This document shows, one piece after another, positions 1 to 9,952 of a stretch of DNA of 64,000 nt; positions within the stretch are counted from its first letter, which is position 1, and every line of letters begins with the position of its first letter. The notes beneath the pieces were generated by a model. It worked only from the letters and a program-made list of their open reading frames with translations, did not search any database and was not told the DNA's origin. The stretch covers positions 186,001-250,000 of the forward strand of contig JAGKQI010000105.1 in NCBI GenBank assembly GCA_018806915.1, read 5' to 3'. This DNA comes from Phytophthora colocasiae. Taxonomy: Eukaryota > Oomycota > Peronosporomycetes > Peronosporales > Peronosporaceae. Both the position numbers and the translations under genes were made by a program.

Positions 1-713
1 GTGCCGATAAGCAGGTACATCAGACCGGAAAGACCACCGTACACGTAGATAGCGTAGTTGTAGCTGAGGCACACGACGAGGTTGAAGAACTCCCAGATAC
101 CAGGCACCTTCGGGTTCACAATGAGCGGGCGGCCGCCGTAAAAGAAGAGCTGGAAAACGAGGAAAATGAACTTGGTGAGCTTGTTGGTGAAGATCTTGCC
201 CTCGAGTTCAGTAGGGAGGTCCACGTCCACGCCGTCTTCGCCTTGGTAACGGTGGTGTTCCAAGTGGTAGCGCTTGAAGGAGATGGACGACGGCACACCA
301 ATAGGCAAATTGGCGAAGATACCCAGCAGTTTGTTGTGCAGGGGCTTCTTGAAACCCAAGTTGTGCGAGATCTCGTGCATTCCCATCATCATGGCATGGT
401 TGGCCGTGCCGCCAATGCAGTACATGATGAAGATGTATACAGGCCACGACATGTACTGGGCGTTGAGCGCCAGATACGTCTGCAATGCGACGGTAGCCGC
501 GATGACGTACTTGGTCTTCCAGCAATGACCGAAGAGCTTCTTGACTTCCGGGTACTTGGCCATGATGAGTTTACGGCGCGTGGCGTGCGGCTCATCCGTC
601 GGAGTCCAATGGAAATCGCTCTGGGGTTCGTGGGCCAAGACGAACTTGGGTTTCGTGGCTTGCGGCTCCACGGGGGCCATGGGCGGCAGGTTACTCTTCT
701 CCACCTTGCACAT
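1..713 (-). CDS. DEGS1: Sphingolipid delta-4 desaturase, 3' end outside window
   Basis: The frame opens at the ATG at 713 and stays open to base 1, giving the first 237 residues. The N-terminal DES signature is present around residues 34-60 (DFHWTPTDEPHATRR then AKYPEVKKL). Two of the three histidine boxes of membrane fatty-acyl desaturases are visible: HEISH at about 113-117 and HLEHH at about 150-154. Hydrophobic segments lie around 71-88, 92-110 and 190 onward. Family knowledge: these ER enzymes introduce the 4,5-trans double bond into dihydroceramide, making ceramide, using O2 and cytochrome b5. The third box lies beyond the window. A bifunctional C4-hydroxylase relative cannot be excluded without the rest of the protein. 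Confidence 0.93.
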   Translation of the reverse strand, partial: MCKVEKSNLPPMAPVEPQATKPKFVLAHEPQSDFHWTPTDEPHATRRKLIMAKYPEVKKLFGHCWKTKYVIAATVALQTYLALNAQYMSWPVYIFIMYCIGGTANHAMMMGMHEISHNLGFKKPLHNKLLGIFANLPIGVPSSISFKRYHLEHHRYQGEDGVDVDLPTELEGKIFTNKLTKFIFLVFQLFFYGGRPLIVNPKVPGIWEFFNLVVCLSYNYAIYVYGGLSGLMYLLIG

Positions 714-2030
714 CTTGAGTACTTTTACCGGTAGATACTAGTACTTCTTCACGCCCGCGTCCCGCAAAATCGAAAGTGGTTGGGGCGCTCCTGGGCGGGC
801 TCCATGGCGTACGTAGCCGCTGTGGTAGAAACGGGCGGTTGAAATTAGACTCCAAGTCATTCGGTACCGGTATGTGGCATACTGGGCGCCAGTCACTTTG
901 TCACGACTGTACAACGGCACAGCAGGATGGGTGGGCGAAACACCCTCAGCTCAGCAAAGAGACTGCATTGCAGCCATTTCAGCATCACAGCTCAACAAGA
1001 ATACACGCTGCATTCATATCGACTTATAGGAAGCTTGCAGGTTGTAAGTCTTATTGCCGGCGCTTCCTATGAGATTAAAGATTGAGATGAGATTCCGTCG
1101 GGCAGGGACCAGCGGAATGCGAGCTGGAAATCCCGGCGCCAAAGTATCTTCCCGTCAGTCTTGCTTGCGCTTACCACCAGGCCTCCCAGCTGCCTTGTGT
1201 CCCACCTGTAATTCAAGACAGTGACTTGATGTCACTATGGACAGCTCAAGACCCAAAGACAAGGTCCTGATCGTGAGGCAGGGAATCTTTCACGACGGCC
1301 AATCGTTTCGGCTGTTGCTGCTGGGCGCGTGTCGAAAGTGGCAATCGGAGTCTCTGGTGGTGAAGTGTATTATGGAAGTCGCTACGCTTCAACTTGGGAG
1401 GAAACGCCTACGGTAGATCATCTCAATCTTGTCGAGGTGTAAGCCTTATTTGTCTCTCATCCGCTCGATTTGCTCGCGCGCTTTTTCCTGAGGAAATTTT
1501 CCTCCATGCAGGCGAGTGCAAATCGTCAGCTCTAATTTCACCGGTGTTTGATTGCTGCCAGGTGCAATCAAAGAAGACTGTTCTTCAGTGAAGACTCGGC
1601 TTCCTCCGAGCGAAAGCACCTACGTTTACCAAAGCAAAACTTCCCCCCTCTATTGCTTCCTCTTGGCGTTTCACCTTGTATCCACCCGCCATGTCCTATC
1701 CTAACCAACTTTCTGGCCACTTGCTTGCAGAGTGAATCCTGCAGTGTTTGACAGGCACTAGTTTACACCAGGTACCCCGTCAACACCAACTGACAGCACC
1801 GTTGAACGACTGTGAACGGATTGAGACGGCGAGACACAGATGGCTACGCCCCATTAGTCGAACAACGTGAAACGATTGTGGGCTCGCATCCTAACTCTAC
1901 ATGCAGTGGAAGAAAGCGCTGTCGAAGAGAATCTCCGCAGGAAGAAGACAGCGCTTGGCATCTCAGTCGGGTCGTTGGTTCAATGAACCAGTTTCAATGC
2001 AATGGTTGGATCATTGTGTTGAAGAAAGCG
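714..2030. other. Intergenic, no gene supported
   Basis: Upstream flank of the desaturase gene. Only short overlapping open frames without recognisable domains occur. No tRNA, long repeat or transposon relic was seen before the hairpin pair that starts at 2031. Confidence 0.6.
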
Positions 2031-2110
2031 GTGATATCAATAGCAAATTGTTGGCAGCGGCACCACTTGAAGTTCAAGTGGTGCCGCTGCCAATTTGCTA
2101 TTGATATCAC
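2031..2110. repeat. Long inverted repeat (hairpin 1)
   Basis: Bases 2031-2071 are the reverse complement of 2073-2110, with a single-base centre at 2072. The only mismatch is three extra bases (TTG, about 2051-2053) in the left arm, which would form a bulge. The stem is about 38 bp. It ends exactly where the second hairpin begins. Confidence 0.92.
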
Positions 2111-2237
2111 AGCCAAGTTGCCCTTCTTGTCTCGAATATCGTGCCGTCGAACTCGTGACGTGGCACTGTTCAACTTGAACAGTGCCACGTCACGAGTTCG
2201 ACGGCACGATATTCGAGACAAGAAGGGCAACTTGGCT
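2111..2237. repeat. Long perfect inverted repeat (hairpin 2)
   Basis: Bases 2111-2173 are an exact reverse complement of 2175-2237, with one central base at 2174: a perfect 63-bp stem. It abuts hairpin 1 with no spacer. Transcripts from either strand would fold into long double-stranded RNA. No open frame of known type is associated. It could be a small-RNA precursor, a fold-back element or the product of a template switch. Confidence 0.95.
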
Positions 2238-2873
2238 TAATGACTTACTTATCGTACCGGTATTCCGCTGACAAAACCGTGAGATGTGTGCTCCTACTTT
2301 AGTGTACAACACATCAAATTACCGATATAAAACCGGTGTTAATAATATCAGCCAATGGCAGATTAATAAAAAAAGATACGGACGTTTCGGTGCTTGAAAA
2401 ATCTCCTGGCCATGAAAATCAACCTGCAAATACATGGATACTGTAAACTGCACCAATACATGTAATCCCTTCATGTATAATTCTGTATTCGTACATGCAG
2501 TACTAGCCGTAACATCCTATGAGCTGGTGTTGCGCGTCTCCTCATTCCGCTTCCATGCAAGTTGATGGCCCTCCCATGCAAACTCACAAGCTTTGTCGCC
2601 TTCCAAATGATGTGCTGATTACCGGTTTTACCTACCTCCCATAACCTATATATGTACACCACACAACGTTGAATTTTGACATACCAATCCTTTTTACCAC
2701 TTTTATATCAAATACACTTACATATCCGTTTTGTTTGACGTAAGCCGTCCCCGTCCACCCACTGTACCTGCTCACTCGTCTCCTCCACGTTTGTCCATTC
2801 CGGAATTGGCGTCCAAGAGCTCACCCAGGAGCACAACCGTCCCCTCTTCCAAGCTTCCCTACAGTTCATTCCC
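2238..2873. other. Intergenic, upstream flank of cystathionine beta-lyase
   Basis: AT-rich stretch (about 2260-2720) followed by pyrimidine-rich sequence before the ATG at 2874. No gene or repeat family recognised. Confidence 0.55.
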
Positions 2874-4466
2874 ATGGCCTCCTCTTCCGCAGCGCTGCAG
2901 CAAAGTCTGGGCGAGTCCGAAGTCTTCGATCTCGTATGCGATTACTTGCGTACGCGTCAGTTCTTCGAGGCTGAGCGCATGTTGCGCACTGAACGCGAAC
3001 AGGTTGCTGGTTCCCCTCGTGCCGCGTCCCCCGTAGCTGCTAACTGTCAGGATGAGACAGCAACAGATGACGTCGCTCCGTCACTCGCTTCTCGTCTTGA
3101 GTTCATGCTCGAGCGCAGCTACGTGACGCAGTTGGTGTCCGGCACAGGTCAAACGGAGCCGGAGAAGATTTTCGTGCCTCGCCACGAACTGGAGACGACG
3201 CCCAAGCGCGCACGAGCCAATCTGGACGGCAACGAGGCGCTGGAGATCGAAGACGTGAACCGCAACACACTGGAAGAGGGAGACGATGAGTTCAACATCA
3301 GCACGAGGCTCGTGAGCTTCGAGGCGTGCAAAGACGACCCGCACGGATCCGCAACGATGCCCATCTACCAGACTTCCACCTTTGCTCAACCATCAGGTAC
3401 CACGTTCGGCGCGTACGACTACACACGCTCGGGCAACCCTACGCGTGCAGCTCTTGAGCGTCAGATGGCTGAACTAGAGGGTGGACACCGTGCCTTTGCC
3501 TTCACCAGTGGCATGGCCGCGCTGTCCGCCGTCTCTCGTCTGGCTCACGCCGGCGATGAGATTGTGCTCTCTGATGACTCGTACGGCGGCACTTACCGTC
3601 TTTTGAGCAAGGTCGCTACTAAGAACGGCGTCGGTGTCAAGTACGTGGACCTGTCGGGCGAAAACGGCCCCAAGAACCTGCTGGCGGCACTCTCGGACAA
3701 GACGAAACTAGTCATGATGGAGTCCCCCACCAACCCCATGCAGCGCATCTGCGACATCAAGCGTCTGGCTGAAGCTGCACACACAGTAGGCGCTCTCCTG
3801 TCTGTCGACAACACTATGATGAGCCCCATCCTACAGAACCCGCTGAAACTCGGCGCCGACATTGTGGTGCACTCTGCCACTAAGTTCATCTGCGGACACA
3901 GTGACACCATGTCGGGAATTGTCATCGCCAAAGACCCGGAGCTTTGCCGTGACATCTACTTCTACCAGAATGCCGAAGGAACTGGCCTGGCGCCGTTCGA
4001 CTGCTGGCTGCTGCTGCGCGGTGTCAAGACCATGAGTCTGCGCGTACTTGCAGCTCAGAAGAACGCTGTCAAGGTCGCTAACTTCCTGAATGACCACCCT
4101 CTCATCCAGACGGTGCACTACACCAGTTTGTTGCCGGAGAACTCGCCCGACCGGAAGATCCACGACTCGCAATCCCGTGGCTGCGGTTCCGTTGTAACCT
4201 TCCGCACCGGCTCGCTCGCTTTCTCTCAGCACTTGCTCACTGTGACGAAGCTGTTCAAGATCACCGTCAGCTTCGGCAGTGTCAATTCGCTGATCTCTCT
4301 GCCTGGTGCTATGTCGCACGCCAGTATCCCGGAGGAGGTGCGTAAGGCGCGTTCGTTCCCGGAGGACCTGGTGCGTCTGTCTATCGGTGTTGAGGACGTG
4401 AAGGATCTCATCAAGGATCTCTCCCAGGCGCTGCAGTCGTACGTGGCTCCTACGGAGACGCAGTAG
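2874..4466 (+). CDS. CBL: Cystathionine beta-lyase with N-terminal LisH motif
   Basis: A 530-residue single-exon protein. Residues about 145-525 are a Cys/Met-metabolism PLP enzyme. The PLP lysine is about K337 in HSATKF, followed by GHSD, and YDYTRSGNPTR lies near 181-191. The C-terminal half (QNAEGTGLAPFDCW, SFGSVNSLISLPGAMSHASIP) resembles plant cystathionine beta-lyase more than gamma-lyase. The predicted reaction is cystathionine to homocysteine, pyruvate and ammonia, in methionine synthesis. The first 140 residues are not part of the enzyme. Residues 13-42 match the LisH pattern (EVFDLVCDYLRTRQF, then a short helix ending in RTERE), and a basic PKRARA cluster lies at 110-115. Plant enzymes carry a plastid transit peptide here instead. 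The frame is continuous across both parts. Its 3' end faces that of the TTLL gene. Confidence 0.93.
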   Translation: MASSSAALQQSLGESEVFDLVCDYLRTRQFFEAERMLRTEREQVAGSPRAASPVAANCQDETATDDVAPSLASRLEFMLERSYVTQLVSGTGQTEPEKIFVPRHELETTPKRARANLDGNEALEIEDVNRNTLEEGDDEFNISTRLVSFEACKDDPHGSATMPIYQTSTFAQPSGTTFGAYDYTRSGNPTRAALERQMAELEGGHRAFAFTSGMAALSAVSRLAHAGDEIVLSDDSYGGTYRLLSKVATKNGVGVKYVDLSGENGPKNLLAALSDKTKLVMMESPTNPMQRICDIKRLAEAAHTVGALLSVDNTMMSPILQNPLKLGADIVVHSATKFICGHSDTMSGIVIAKDPELCRDIYFYQNAEGTGLAPFDCWLLLRGVKTMSLRVLAAQKNAVKVANFLNDHPLIQTVHYTSLLPENSPDRKIHDSQSRGCGSVVTFRTGSLAFSQHLLTVTKLFKITVSFGSVNSLISLPGAMSHASIPEEVRKARSFPEDLVRLSIGVEDVKDLIKDLSQALQSYVAPTETQ

Positions 4467-4857
4467 ACGGGCAAATTGCTCAAGGCGACAGTTCCGTGGG
4501 ACTCTCTGAATTCGGGTGGGAGGCTGGTAAGAAGCCTTTGCCGCCCTTCATGGAGTCAGCGCATCACTGAGATTTACCATAACCTGCCAAGTGCTGTCAT
4601 TAGAGGCAGCTCTTCGTTGTGTCGGGATTCTTTTGTGGTGCGTCGGATCAATTAACCCGTAGCGCACGACGGTGTGCTGCGCAGTTTGAATCCACGCGTG
4701 AACCTGTTGAGGTTGACTACAATTTACACTAGCAACAACTCCAGCATTTTTAGTTATTTGGTAGTGCTGCTGGGAGTTGGTTGCGGTGCAAGTGTAAGTC
4801 ACAGTAGATGAAGAATATCTCGGGAATAAAAGTATCTTCATCACATTCAAACAAACT
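4467..4857. other. Convergent 3' intergenic spacer
   Basis: 391 bp between two convergent genes, expected to hold both 3' UTRs and polyadenylation sites. Nothing else recognised. Confidence 0.6.
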
Positions 4858-7800
4858 TTACAGAAGAGGATCAATACCAGCGATATCATCGTCATCCTCG
4901 TGGTTGGTATCCTTCTCTTCACCATCTTCAGTCGGTTCTTCGTTGTCGAGACCTTCATCCTCCACTGCATCATCGTCATCGAGAACTTCAACTTGAGTGT
5001 CATCTTCACCGTCTTCGGATATTGGCAAGACGCTGGTGCTACTGCTACTTTCCACCATCTTGGCTTTGTACGTTCTCCCATTTCGTCGACTGCGCTGCAC
5101 CTTGGCGCCTTTCACTTGAAAGTCCACAGCAAACGACGCCATGGGTTTCCCGACGAACTCCGCTTTATGGATCCGTTGCCAGCAACCTGTGTCCGGTTCC
5201 TCCAGTCCTGTAACATTACCACTTCGCTTCTTCTGTTCGTACTCTCGGTGGTCGACCACCACCTTGATGATACCCGACAGTCCCGATTCCACATACCGCT
5301 GAGCGATAGGCGTGCTATAGTCGCAGGCCGGCGAACTGTTGACTTCAATGAGCCACGGCGTGAGGTTGTCGTCCACCATGAAGTCATAACCATACAACTC
5401 GCAGCTATTGTTACGATGTTGTACCATGTCCTGTACACATTGCAGCGACTGCACCACGATCTCCTTCATTCGCGGATGCATTTGTGTGTCCCAGACATCA
5501 GCTTTGCCCATTTTCGAGGCGAGAAACGTCTTGAAATCGTCCGAGTGCCACATATTGCCCTCCACCTGCATCTCTCCGTCGTCGGTAGCGTAGACGTCGT
5601 TGAACTTGTCGCTGTACTTCTGGATCGAGTTGTTGGTCAAGTGCACGTACTGGTCGCTCAGATCTTCTGTCGAGTATTCCTCCGACGAGAAGCGTAGATA
5701 GCAGTTGTCGTTGAACCAGACCGTGAGAGGATCCCAGCCCGTCACGAGCACCCACTGCCGGATGTCGAACTTGCGCTTGCAAAGCAGCAACGGGTTCTCG
5801 ATGTACTTCTGCGCGACCCATTGACACTCCTTGTGGTTCTCCACGTCCACGTACTCAAGCAGTTGATCCAAGTCATTGAACACGCGGATGCCGCGGCCTC
5901 GAGACATCCCTGCTGGCTTAACAATCCACACGTTCTGACTCGTACTCGTCTCGGCATCGGCGTGTATGTTCGGTAACATGAATTCCGCTCCACCGTTGAT
6001 GTGGAATTGGGGGCAAAGCTTTTCCAGCTCTTGAGCTAAACGGATCGCTTCATCGAAAGCTCTGTCTTTCACTAGAGACACGTGCGCAATGAGATCACTA
6101 AGACGAGCTTTCTCTCTGTTAAACGCATCTGTTTGCAGCTTATTGGCAAGTCGTTGCAGTCGCTTGTCACGTGCCGATACAACGGTATCAGAACCTATAT
6201 CCATTGGGTCTTTGTCTTCTGCAAACACTTTCTTCTTGTACATCAACGACGCTCGAAGCTGCCCCGGTTTGTCCAGTGAGCAGTTCGTCAATACTTCCCA
6301 TTGAAGATCAGTCACCAGTTCGTCTACGCCTATCGACAAGGGGTTATCGACGCTTTCTTCCAGCGGATCGACCGGCGGTTCCACGTTGTGGCTATCCGGT
6401 CTCTTACTCTTGATTTTTTTCCTCGCGATATCCAACACCACGTCAACTAAAGCTTCATTAGCGCCCATGGAAGTTATACCTGGTAATTTGTTCTTGAGCT
6501 GTAGACCACGTCTCGCTAACTGCTTGAGAAGTCCTTCCGCTACGCCATAGCGAAAATCCTGAACGAAGTTGTCCATATACATGGGATCGTTGAGATCGTA
6601 CGCGCGAGGGAACAGTGCGTCGATATCCACACTTTGATGCCACACAGCACTGCGTAAATTGTGAATGAGCCCTACTTTGGTCGTGATAGCTGCGTTTTGA
6701 GCGAAATGATTGACGAACTGGTTCTTCTCGAGCTTGAACGCTTTCAATTCGTCACTCTTTAGAGACCACTTAAAGTCGAAGTAAGGTGATACGCGCTCCT
6801 GGTTGTAGAACCACCCACGCTTCTCAAGCTCTTCCCGAATGACAGGATACCAACCAGTCATACAGAACACCTTTTGATCTGGAGCCACGCCATGTCGTTT
6901 CTTCCAAGACGCAAAGTCTCGAGCTTCAGGGATAATTTGCACGTCCCGTTCTTTGAGTTTACTCAACCGAGCGACCATCGCCTCCACGTCCACTGGTGGA
7001 CCAACGCTGGCTGCTTTTTCGGCTTCTGCGATAGCTGCTTCCTCCTTCTCCCGAGCTTCGGTTATCAATTGTTGTCTGGCTGCCGCTTCTTGTAGTCGCT
7101 GCTGTGCCTCCTTTTGAATCCTCCGTTTACGTTTCTCCTGTAAAACACGTGCGTCATCCTCTTCTTTCTGCTTCTGCTTGCGCTGGTCGGCCAATTTCTG
7201 CAGATACTGCTGTTGTTTGCGTTGCAAAGCGTCTCGCTGTTCTTTAGCTCGCTGTTTCTGCTCCTCCGTTTTATCATTAACTGGCTGTTGAGCTGATTGT
7301 TCCTGGTTTGGCTCTTCAGTAACAACTTCTTCGACTTCATCGGCTTGTTCGTCTGGTCGGTTCTCTTGAATCCTCGTTAGAACCGCTTGAGTGACTTTCT
7401 CGAGCTTGCGTTGTTCATGTTCCTTCTCCAGTTCTAACTGTTCCTGTTCTTCTCGTTGTTTAGCTTGAATTTGCGCCAGATGCGCTTGCTGTTTCTTCAA
7501 TAAACGCTTTTGCCGTTTGGCCTTCTCCTTCCGTCGTTCGGTCTCTACTGCTTCTTCTTCTTCTTCTTGTGGCTCTTCTTGTCGACTGAGCTCCTTGGTG
7601 AGGTCTTTCACCTCTGGAGACGTATGTTTCTGTCGAGCGTCGGCCTTCTCCAGTATTTTACGCGTCATTTTCTCATGAAGCTTCTTCTTCCGTCTCTCTT
7701 GTCGCGCTCGGTCTTCTCTCTCCTTTCGTTTCTTCTCTTCCAGTTCTTTAATAAAATCGCGGTTCTTGTCTTTCACGGGGGCGTTCACTGACGATCGAGA

Positions 7801-8106
7801 AGAACCAGACGTCCTACTACTTGACAAATTCTGTCGCTTCTCGTCCTCTTCGTTGTTGTCTCGATCAGTCACACGGCCATTTTCTTCTTCTTCTTCTTGA
7901 TTACATTTGGGATGTTGAGACTTCCCTAACGCTGGAAACTTAACGGAAGAGACTTTGGCAGGTAAATTACGCTGGTTTGGCTGTTTGAGACGACTCCGTT
8001 GCTGGTTGTTCGACTGCACGGGCGTCTCATTTACCAGCGGTGGCAGTAGGCCAAAACCTGTGGGGCTTTTCGCTCTTCCTTCTTGTACGTTTAGTCGAGG
8101 CAGCAT
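4858..8106 (-). CDS. TTLL3: Tubulin glycylase, TTLL3/TTLL8 type
   Basis: 1082 residues from the ATG at 8106. Residues about 105-385 are charged coiled coil rich in Glu, Lys, Arg and Gln. Around 415 comes the TTLL3/8-specific block (VFCMTGWYPVIREELEKRGW), then NHFAQNAAITTKVGL. The ATP-grasp TTL core follows: VWIVKPAGMSRGRGI near 722, FDIRQWVLVTGWDPLTVWF near 782, YVHLTNNSIQKYS, and ELYGYDFMVDD with LIEVNSSP near 915-928, holding the Mg-ATP ligands. The tail is strongly acidic. Family knowledge: TTLL3/8 enzymes add glycine to glutamates of tubulin tails in cilia, which fits an organism with flagellate zoospores. The assignment to monoglycylases over polyglutamylases rests on the block before the core. 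Confidence 0.9.
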   Translation of the reverse strand: MLPRLNVQEGRAKSPTGFGLLPPLVNETPVQSNNQQRSRLKQPNQRNLPAKVSSVKFPALGKSQHPKCNQEEEEENGRVTDRDNNEEDEKRQNLSSSRTSGSSRSSVNAPVKDKNRDFIKELEEKKRKEREDRARQERRKKKLHEKMTRKILEKADARQKHTSPEVKDLTKELSRQEEPQEEEEEAVETERRKEKAKRQKRLLKKQQAHLAQIQAKQREEQEQLELEKEHEQRKLEKVTQAVLTRIQENRPDEQADEVEEVVTEEPNQEQSAQQPVNDKTEEQKQRAKEQRDALQRKQQQYLQKLADQRKQKQKEEDDARVLQEKRKRRIQKEAQQRLQEAAARQQLITEAREKEEAAIAEAEKAASVGPPVDVEAMVARLSKLKERDVQIIPEARDFASWKKRHGVAPDQKVFCMTGWYPVIREELEKRGWFYNQERVSPYFDFKWSLKSDELKAFKLEKNQFVNHFAQNAAITTKVGLIHNLRSAVWHQSVDIDALFPRAYDLNDPMYMDNFVQDFRYGVAEGLLKQLARRGLQLKNKLPGITSMGANEALVDVVLDIARKKIKSKRPDSHNVEPPVDPLEESVDNPLSIGVDELVTDLQWEVLTNCSLDKPGQLRASLMYKKKVFAEDKDPMDIGSDTVVSARDKRLQRLANKLQTDAFNREKARLSDLIAHVSLVKDRAFDEAIRLAQELEKLCPQFHINGGAEFMLPNIHADAETSTSQNVWIVKPAGMSRGRGIRVFNDLDQLLEYVDVENHKECQWVAQKYIENPLLLCKRKFDIRQWVLVTGWDPLTVWFNDNCYLRFSSEEYSTEDLSDQYVHLTNNSIQKYSDKFNDVYATDDGEMQVEGNMWHSDDFKTFLASKMGKADVWDTQMHPRMKEIVVQSLQCVQDMVQHRNNSCELYGYDFMVDDNLTPWLIEVNSSPACDYSTPIAQRYVESGLSGIIKVVVDHREYEQKKRSGNVTGLEEPDTGCWQRIHKAEFVGKPMASFAVDFQVKGAKVQRSRRNGRTYKAKMVESSSSTSVLPISEDGEDDTQVEVLDDDDAVEDEGLDNEEPTEDGEEKDTNHEDDDDIAGIDPLL

Positions 8107-8260
8107 TCAAGATCAAACTGTGCTAGTGCAAGCTAAAAACGTCGAGGTACACCTTGGTGCCGCTAGATGGGAGCATGCACAGGAGTTTCTTTGAGACCAC
8201 ACACCGATTTATCTCATCAAAGTCTTGTATTGGTAGCAAACGACTATCTAAACGCTGGAC

Positions 8261-9952
8261 TTACTCGCTGTAGGCATCCACGTGGACGCCGGCGATGGCT
8301 CGTCCGGACGGATCGGCGGCGTTCTTGAAAGCGGCATCCCACTCGATAGCAGCGGGAGTACTGCAGGCAATACTGGGGCCTCCAGGCACAGTCTGCGCAG
8401 CCACTTCGCGGTGGAAGTGGTGCTGGAAGATGCTGCGGTACAAGTAGGCCTCCTTGGACTGGGGCGTGTTGTACGGGAATAGCCGCTCGGCGTGCTTCAT
8501 CTGGCGCTCCGTGACCTTCTCCTCGGCCATATCCTTGAGCGAATCGATCCATCCGTAGCCCACGCCGTCCGAGAACTGCTCCTTCTGGCGCCACAGGATG
8601 TTCTCCGGCAGGTACGGGTCCTCCTTGTCCTCGAAAGCCTTGCGGATGATGTACTTCTCGAACTTCTTGGCCTTGGCGTCGATCATCTTCTCGCGAGTGT
8701 CAATGTTCATGGCCATGTCGAGGAAATCGGCGTCCAGGAACGGCACACGGGCCTCCAGACCCCATGCACTCGTGGCCTTGTTAGCACGCAGGCAGTCGTA
8801 CTGGTGCAGAGCCTGCAGTTTGGCGACTGTCTCCTTGTGGAAGGCCTCAGCGTTAGGCGCCTTGTGGAAGTACAAGTATCCACCGAAGACCTCGTCGGCA
8901 CCTTCACCGGACAGCACCATTTTAATGCCCATAGCCTTGATCTTACGGGACATGAGGAACATTGGGGTGGAAGCTCGGATCGTGGTGACGTCGTACGTCT
9001 CCAAGTGCTTGATGACCTCCGACACAGCGTCCAGACCTTCCTGGATCGTGTACGTGTACGAGTGGTGGATTGTACCAAGGAAATCAGCCACTTCCTGTGC
9101 AGCCTTGAGGTCTGGCGAGTTCTCGAGACCGATCGTGAACGAGTGGATCTTGTTGATCCACTCTCCACCTTGAGCCACGAGTTTCTTCTTCTCACGAACT
9201 GCAATGGACGCCACAAGGGACGAGTCCAGACCACCAGACAGCAGCACACCCCAAGGCACATCAGACATCATACGACGCTTGACAGACGCCTCGAAGGCAT
9301 GACGCAGCTCTAGGAGATCCAGTGGTGTCTTGCCCAAATGACCAGGCTCGTACCAGTTCGGCTTGTACCAAGGCTTGCACGTCTCCGTGTCGCTGGTGAA
9401 GACGTTTCCAGGCGGGAACACCTCGAAACGGACACATCCGTCCTCGAGGGCCTTCATCTCTGACGCGAACCAGACGCTGCCGTCCGCTCCGTAGCCGTAG
9501 TACATTGGCGTGATGCCCATGTGATCCCTAGCAGCCAAGAAGAAGTCCTTCCGGTGGTCGTACAGCACGAAGCTGAACATACCGCGCAGCAAGTGCACGA
9601 AGTCCGGACCGTGTTCGAGGTACAAAGGGATGATGATCTCGCAGTCCGACTTGGTGAGGAACTGGTACGGCGTCTTGAGTCCCGCCGCCAACTCCCGGTA
9701 GTTGTAGATCTCTCCGTTGACACTGCACGTGATGTTCTTCTCCGGGTCGTTGCTCACCAACGGTTGCGCACCGGATTCCGGGTCGATAATGGCCAGACGT
9801 TCGTGCTCAATGGCGATGCCCCGCTCACCGAACACGCGCACGCCGTTCCAGTCCGGTCCGCGGTGCTGGATCTTCTTGCCGGCGGTCAACGCGGCTTGGC
9901 GGAGCTCCGCCTCGGGCATCATAGAGCGTAGGATGGCAACAATACCGCACAT
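8261..9952 (-). CDS. ASNS: Asparagine synthetase (glutamine-hydrolysing)
   Basis: 563 residues, a usual length for class B eukaryotic and bacterial enzymes. The protein starts MCGIVAIL, so Cys2 is available as the glutaminase nucleophile after Met removal. The class II amidotransferase domain fills about 2-200 (RLAIIDPESGAQPL, NGEIYNY). The synthetase domain has the ATP-pyrophosphatase loop SGGLDSS near 242 and SGEGADE near 345. It makes asparagine from aspartate, glutamine and ATP in the cytosol. The gene lies 154 bp upstream of the glycylase on the same strand, each with its own start. No missing catalytic residue was noticed. Confidence 0.96.
   Translation of the reverse strand: MCGIVAILRSMMPEAELRQAALTAGKKIQHRGPDWNGVRVFGERGIAIEHERLAIIDPESGAQPLVSNDPEKNITCSVNGEIYNYRELAAGLKTPYQFLTKSDCEIIIPLYLEHGPDFVHLLRGMFSFVLYDHRKDFFLAARDHMGITPMYYGYGADGSVWFASEMKALEDGCVRFEVFPPGNVFTSDTETCKPWYKPNWYEPGHLGKTPLDLLELRHAFEASVKRRMMSDVPWGVLLSGGLDSSLVASIAVREKKKLVAQGGEWINKIHSFTIGLENSPDLKAAQEVADFLGTIHHSYTYTIQEGLDAVSEVIKHLETYDVTTIRASTPMFLMSRKIKAMGIKMVLSGEGADEVFGGYLYFHKAPNAEAFHKETVAKLQALHQYDCLRANKATSAWGLEARVPFLDADFLDMAMNIDTREKMIDAKAKKFEKYIIRKAFEDKEDPYLPENILWRQKEQFSDGVGYGWIDSLKDMAEEKVTERQMKHAERLFPYNTPQSKEAYLYRSIFQHHFHREVAAQTVPGGPSIACSTPAAIEWDAAFKNAADPSGRAIAGVHVDAYSE

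Noticed and set aside
1812..2240. 142-codon frame covering the hairpins
   Set aside because: Half of it is the inverted repeat translated; both strands are open only because the arms mirror each other. No domain.
8492..9313. 273-codon plus-strand frame opposite asparagine synthetase
   Set aside because: The minus strand encodes a fully conserved enzyme; the plus frame has no domain.
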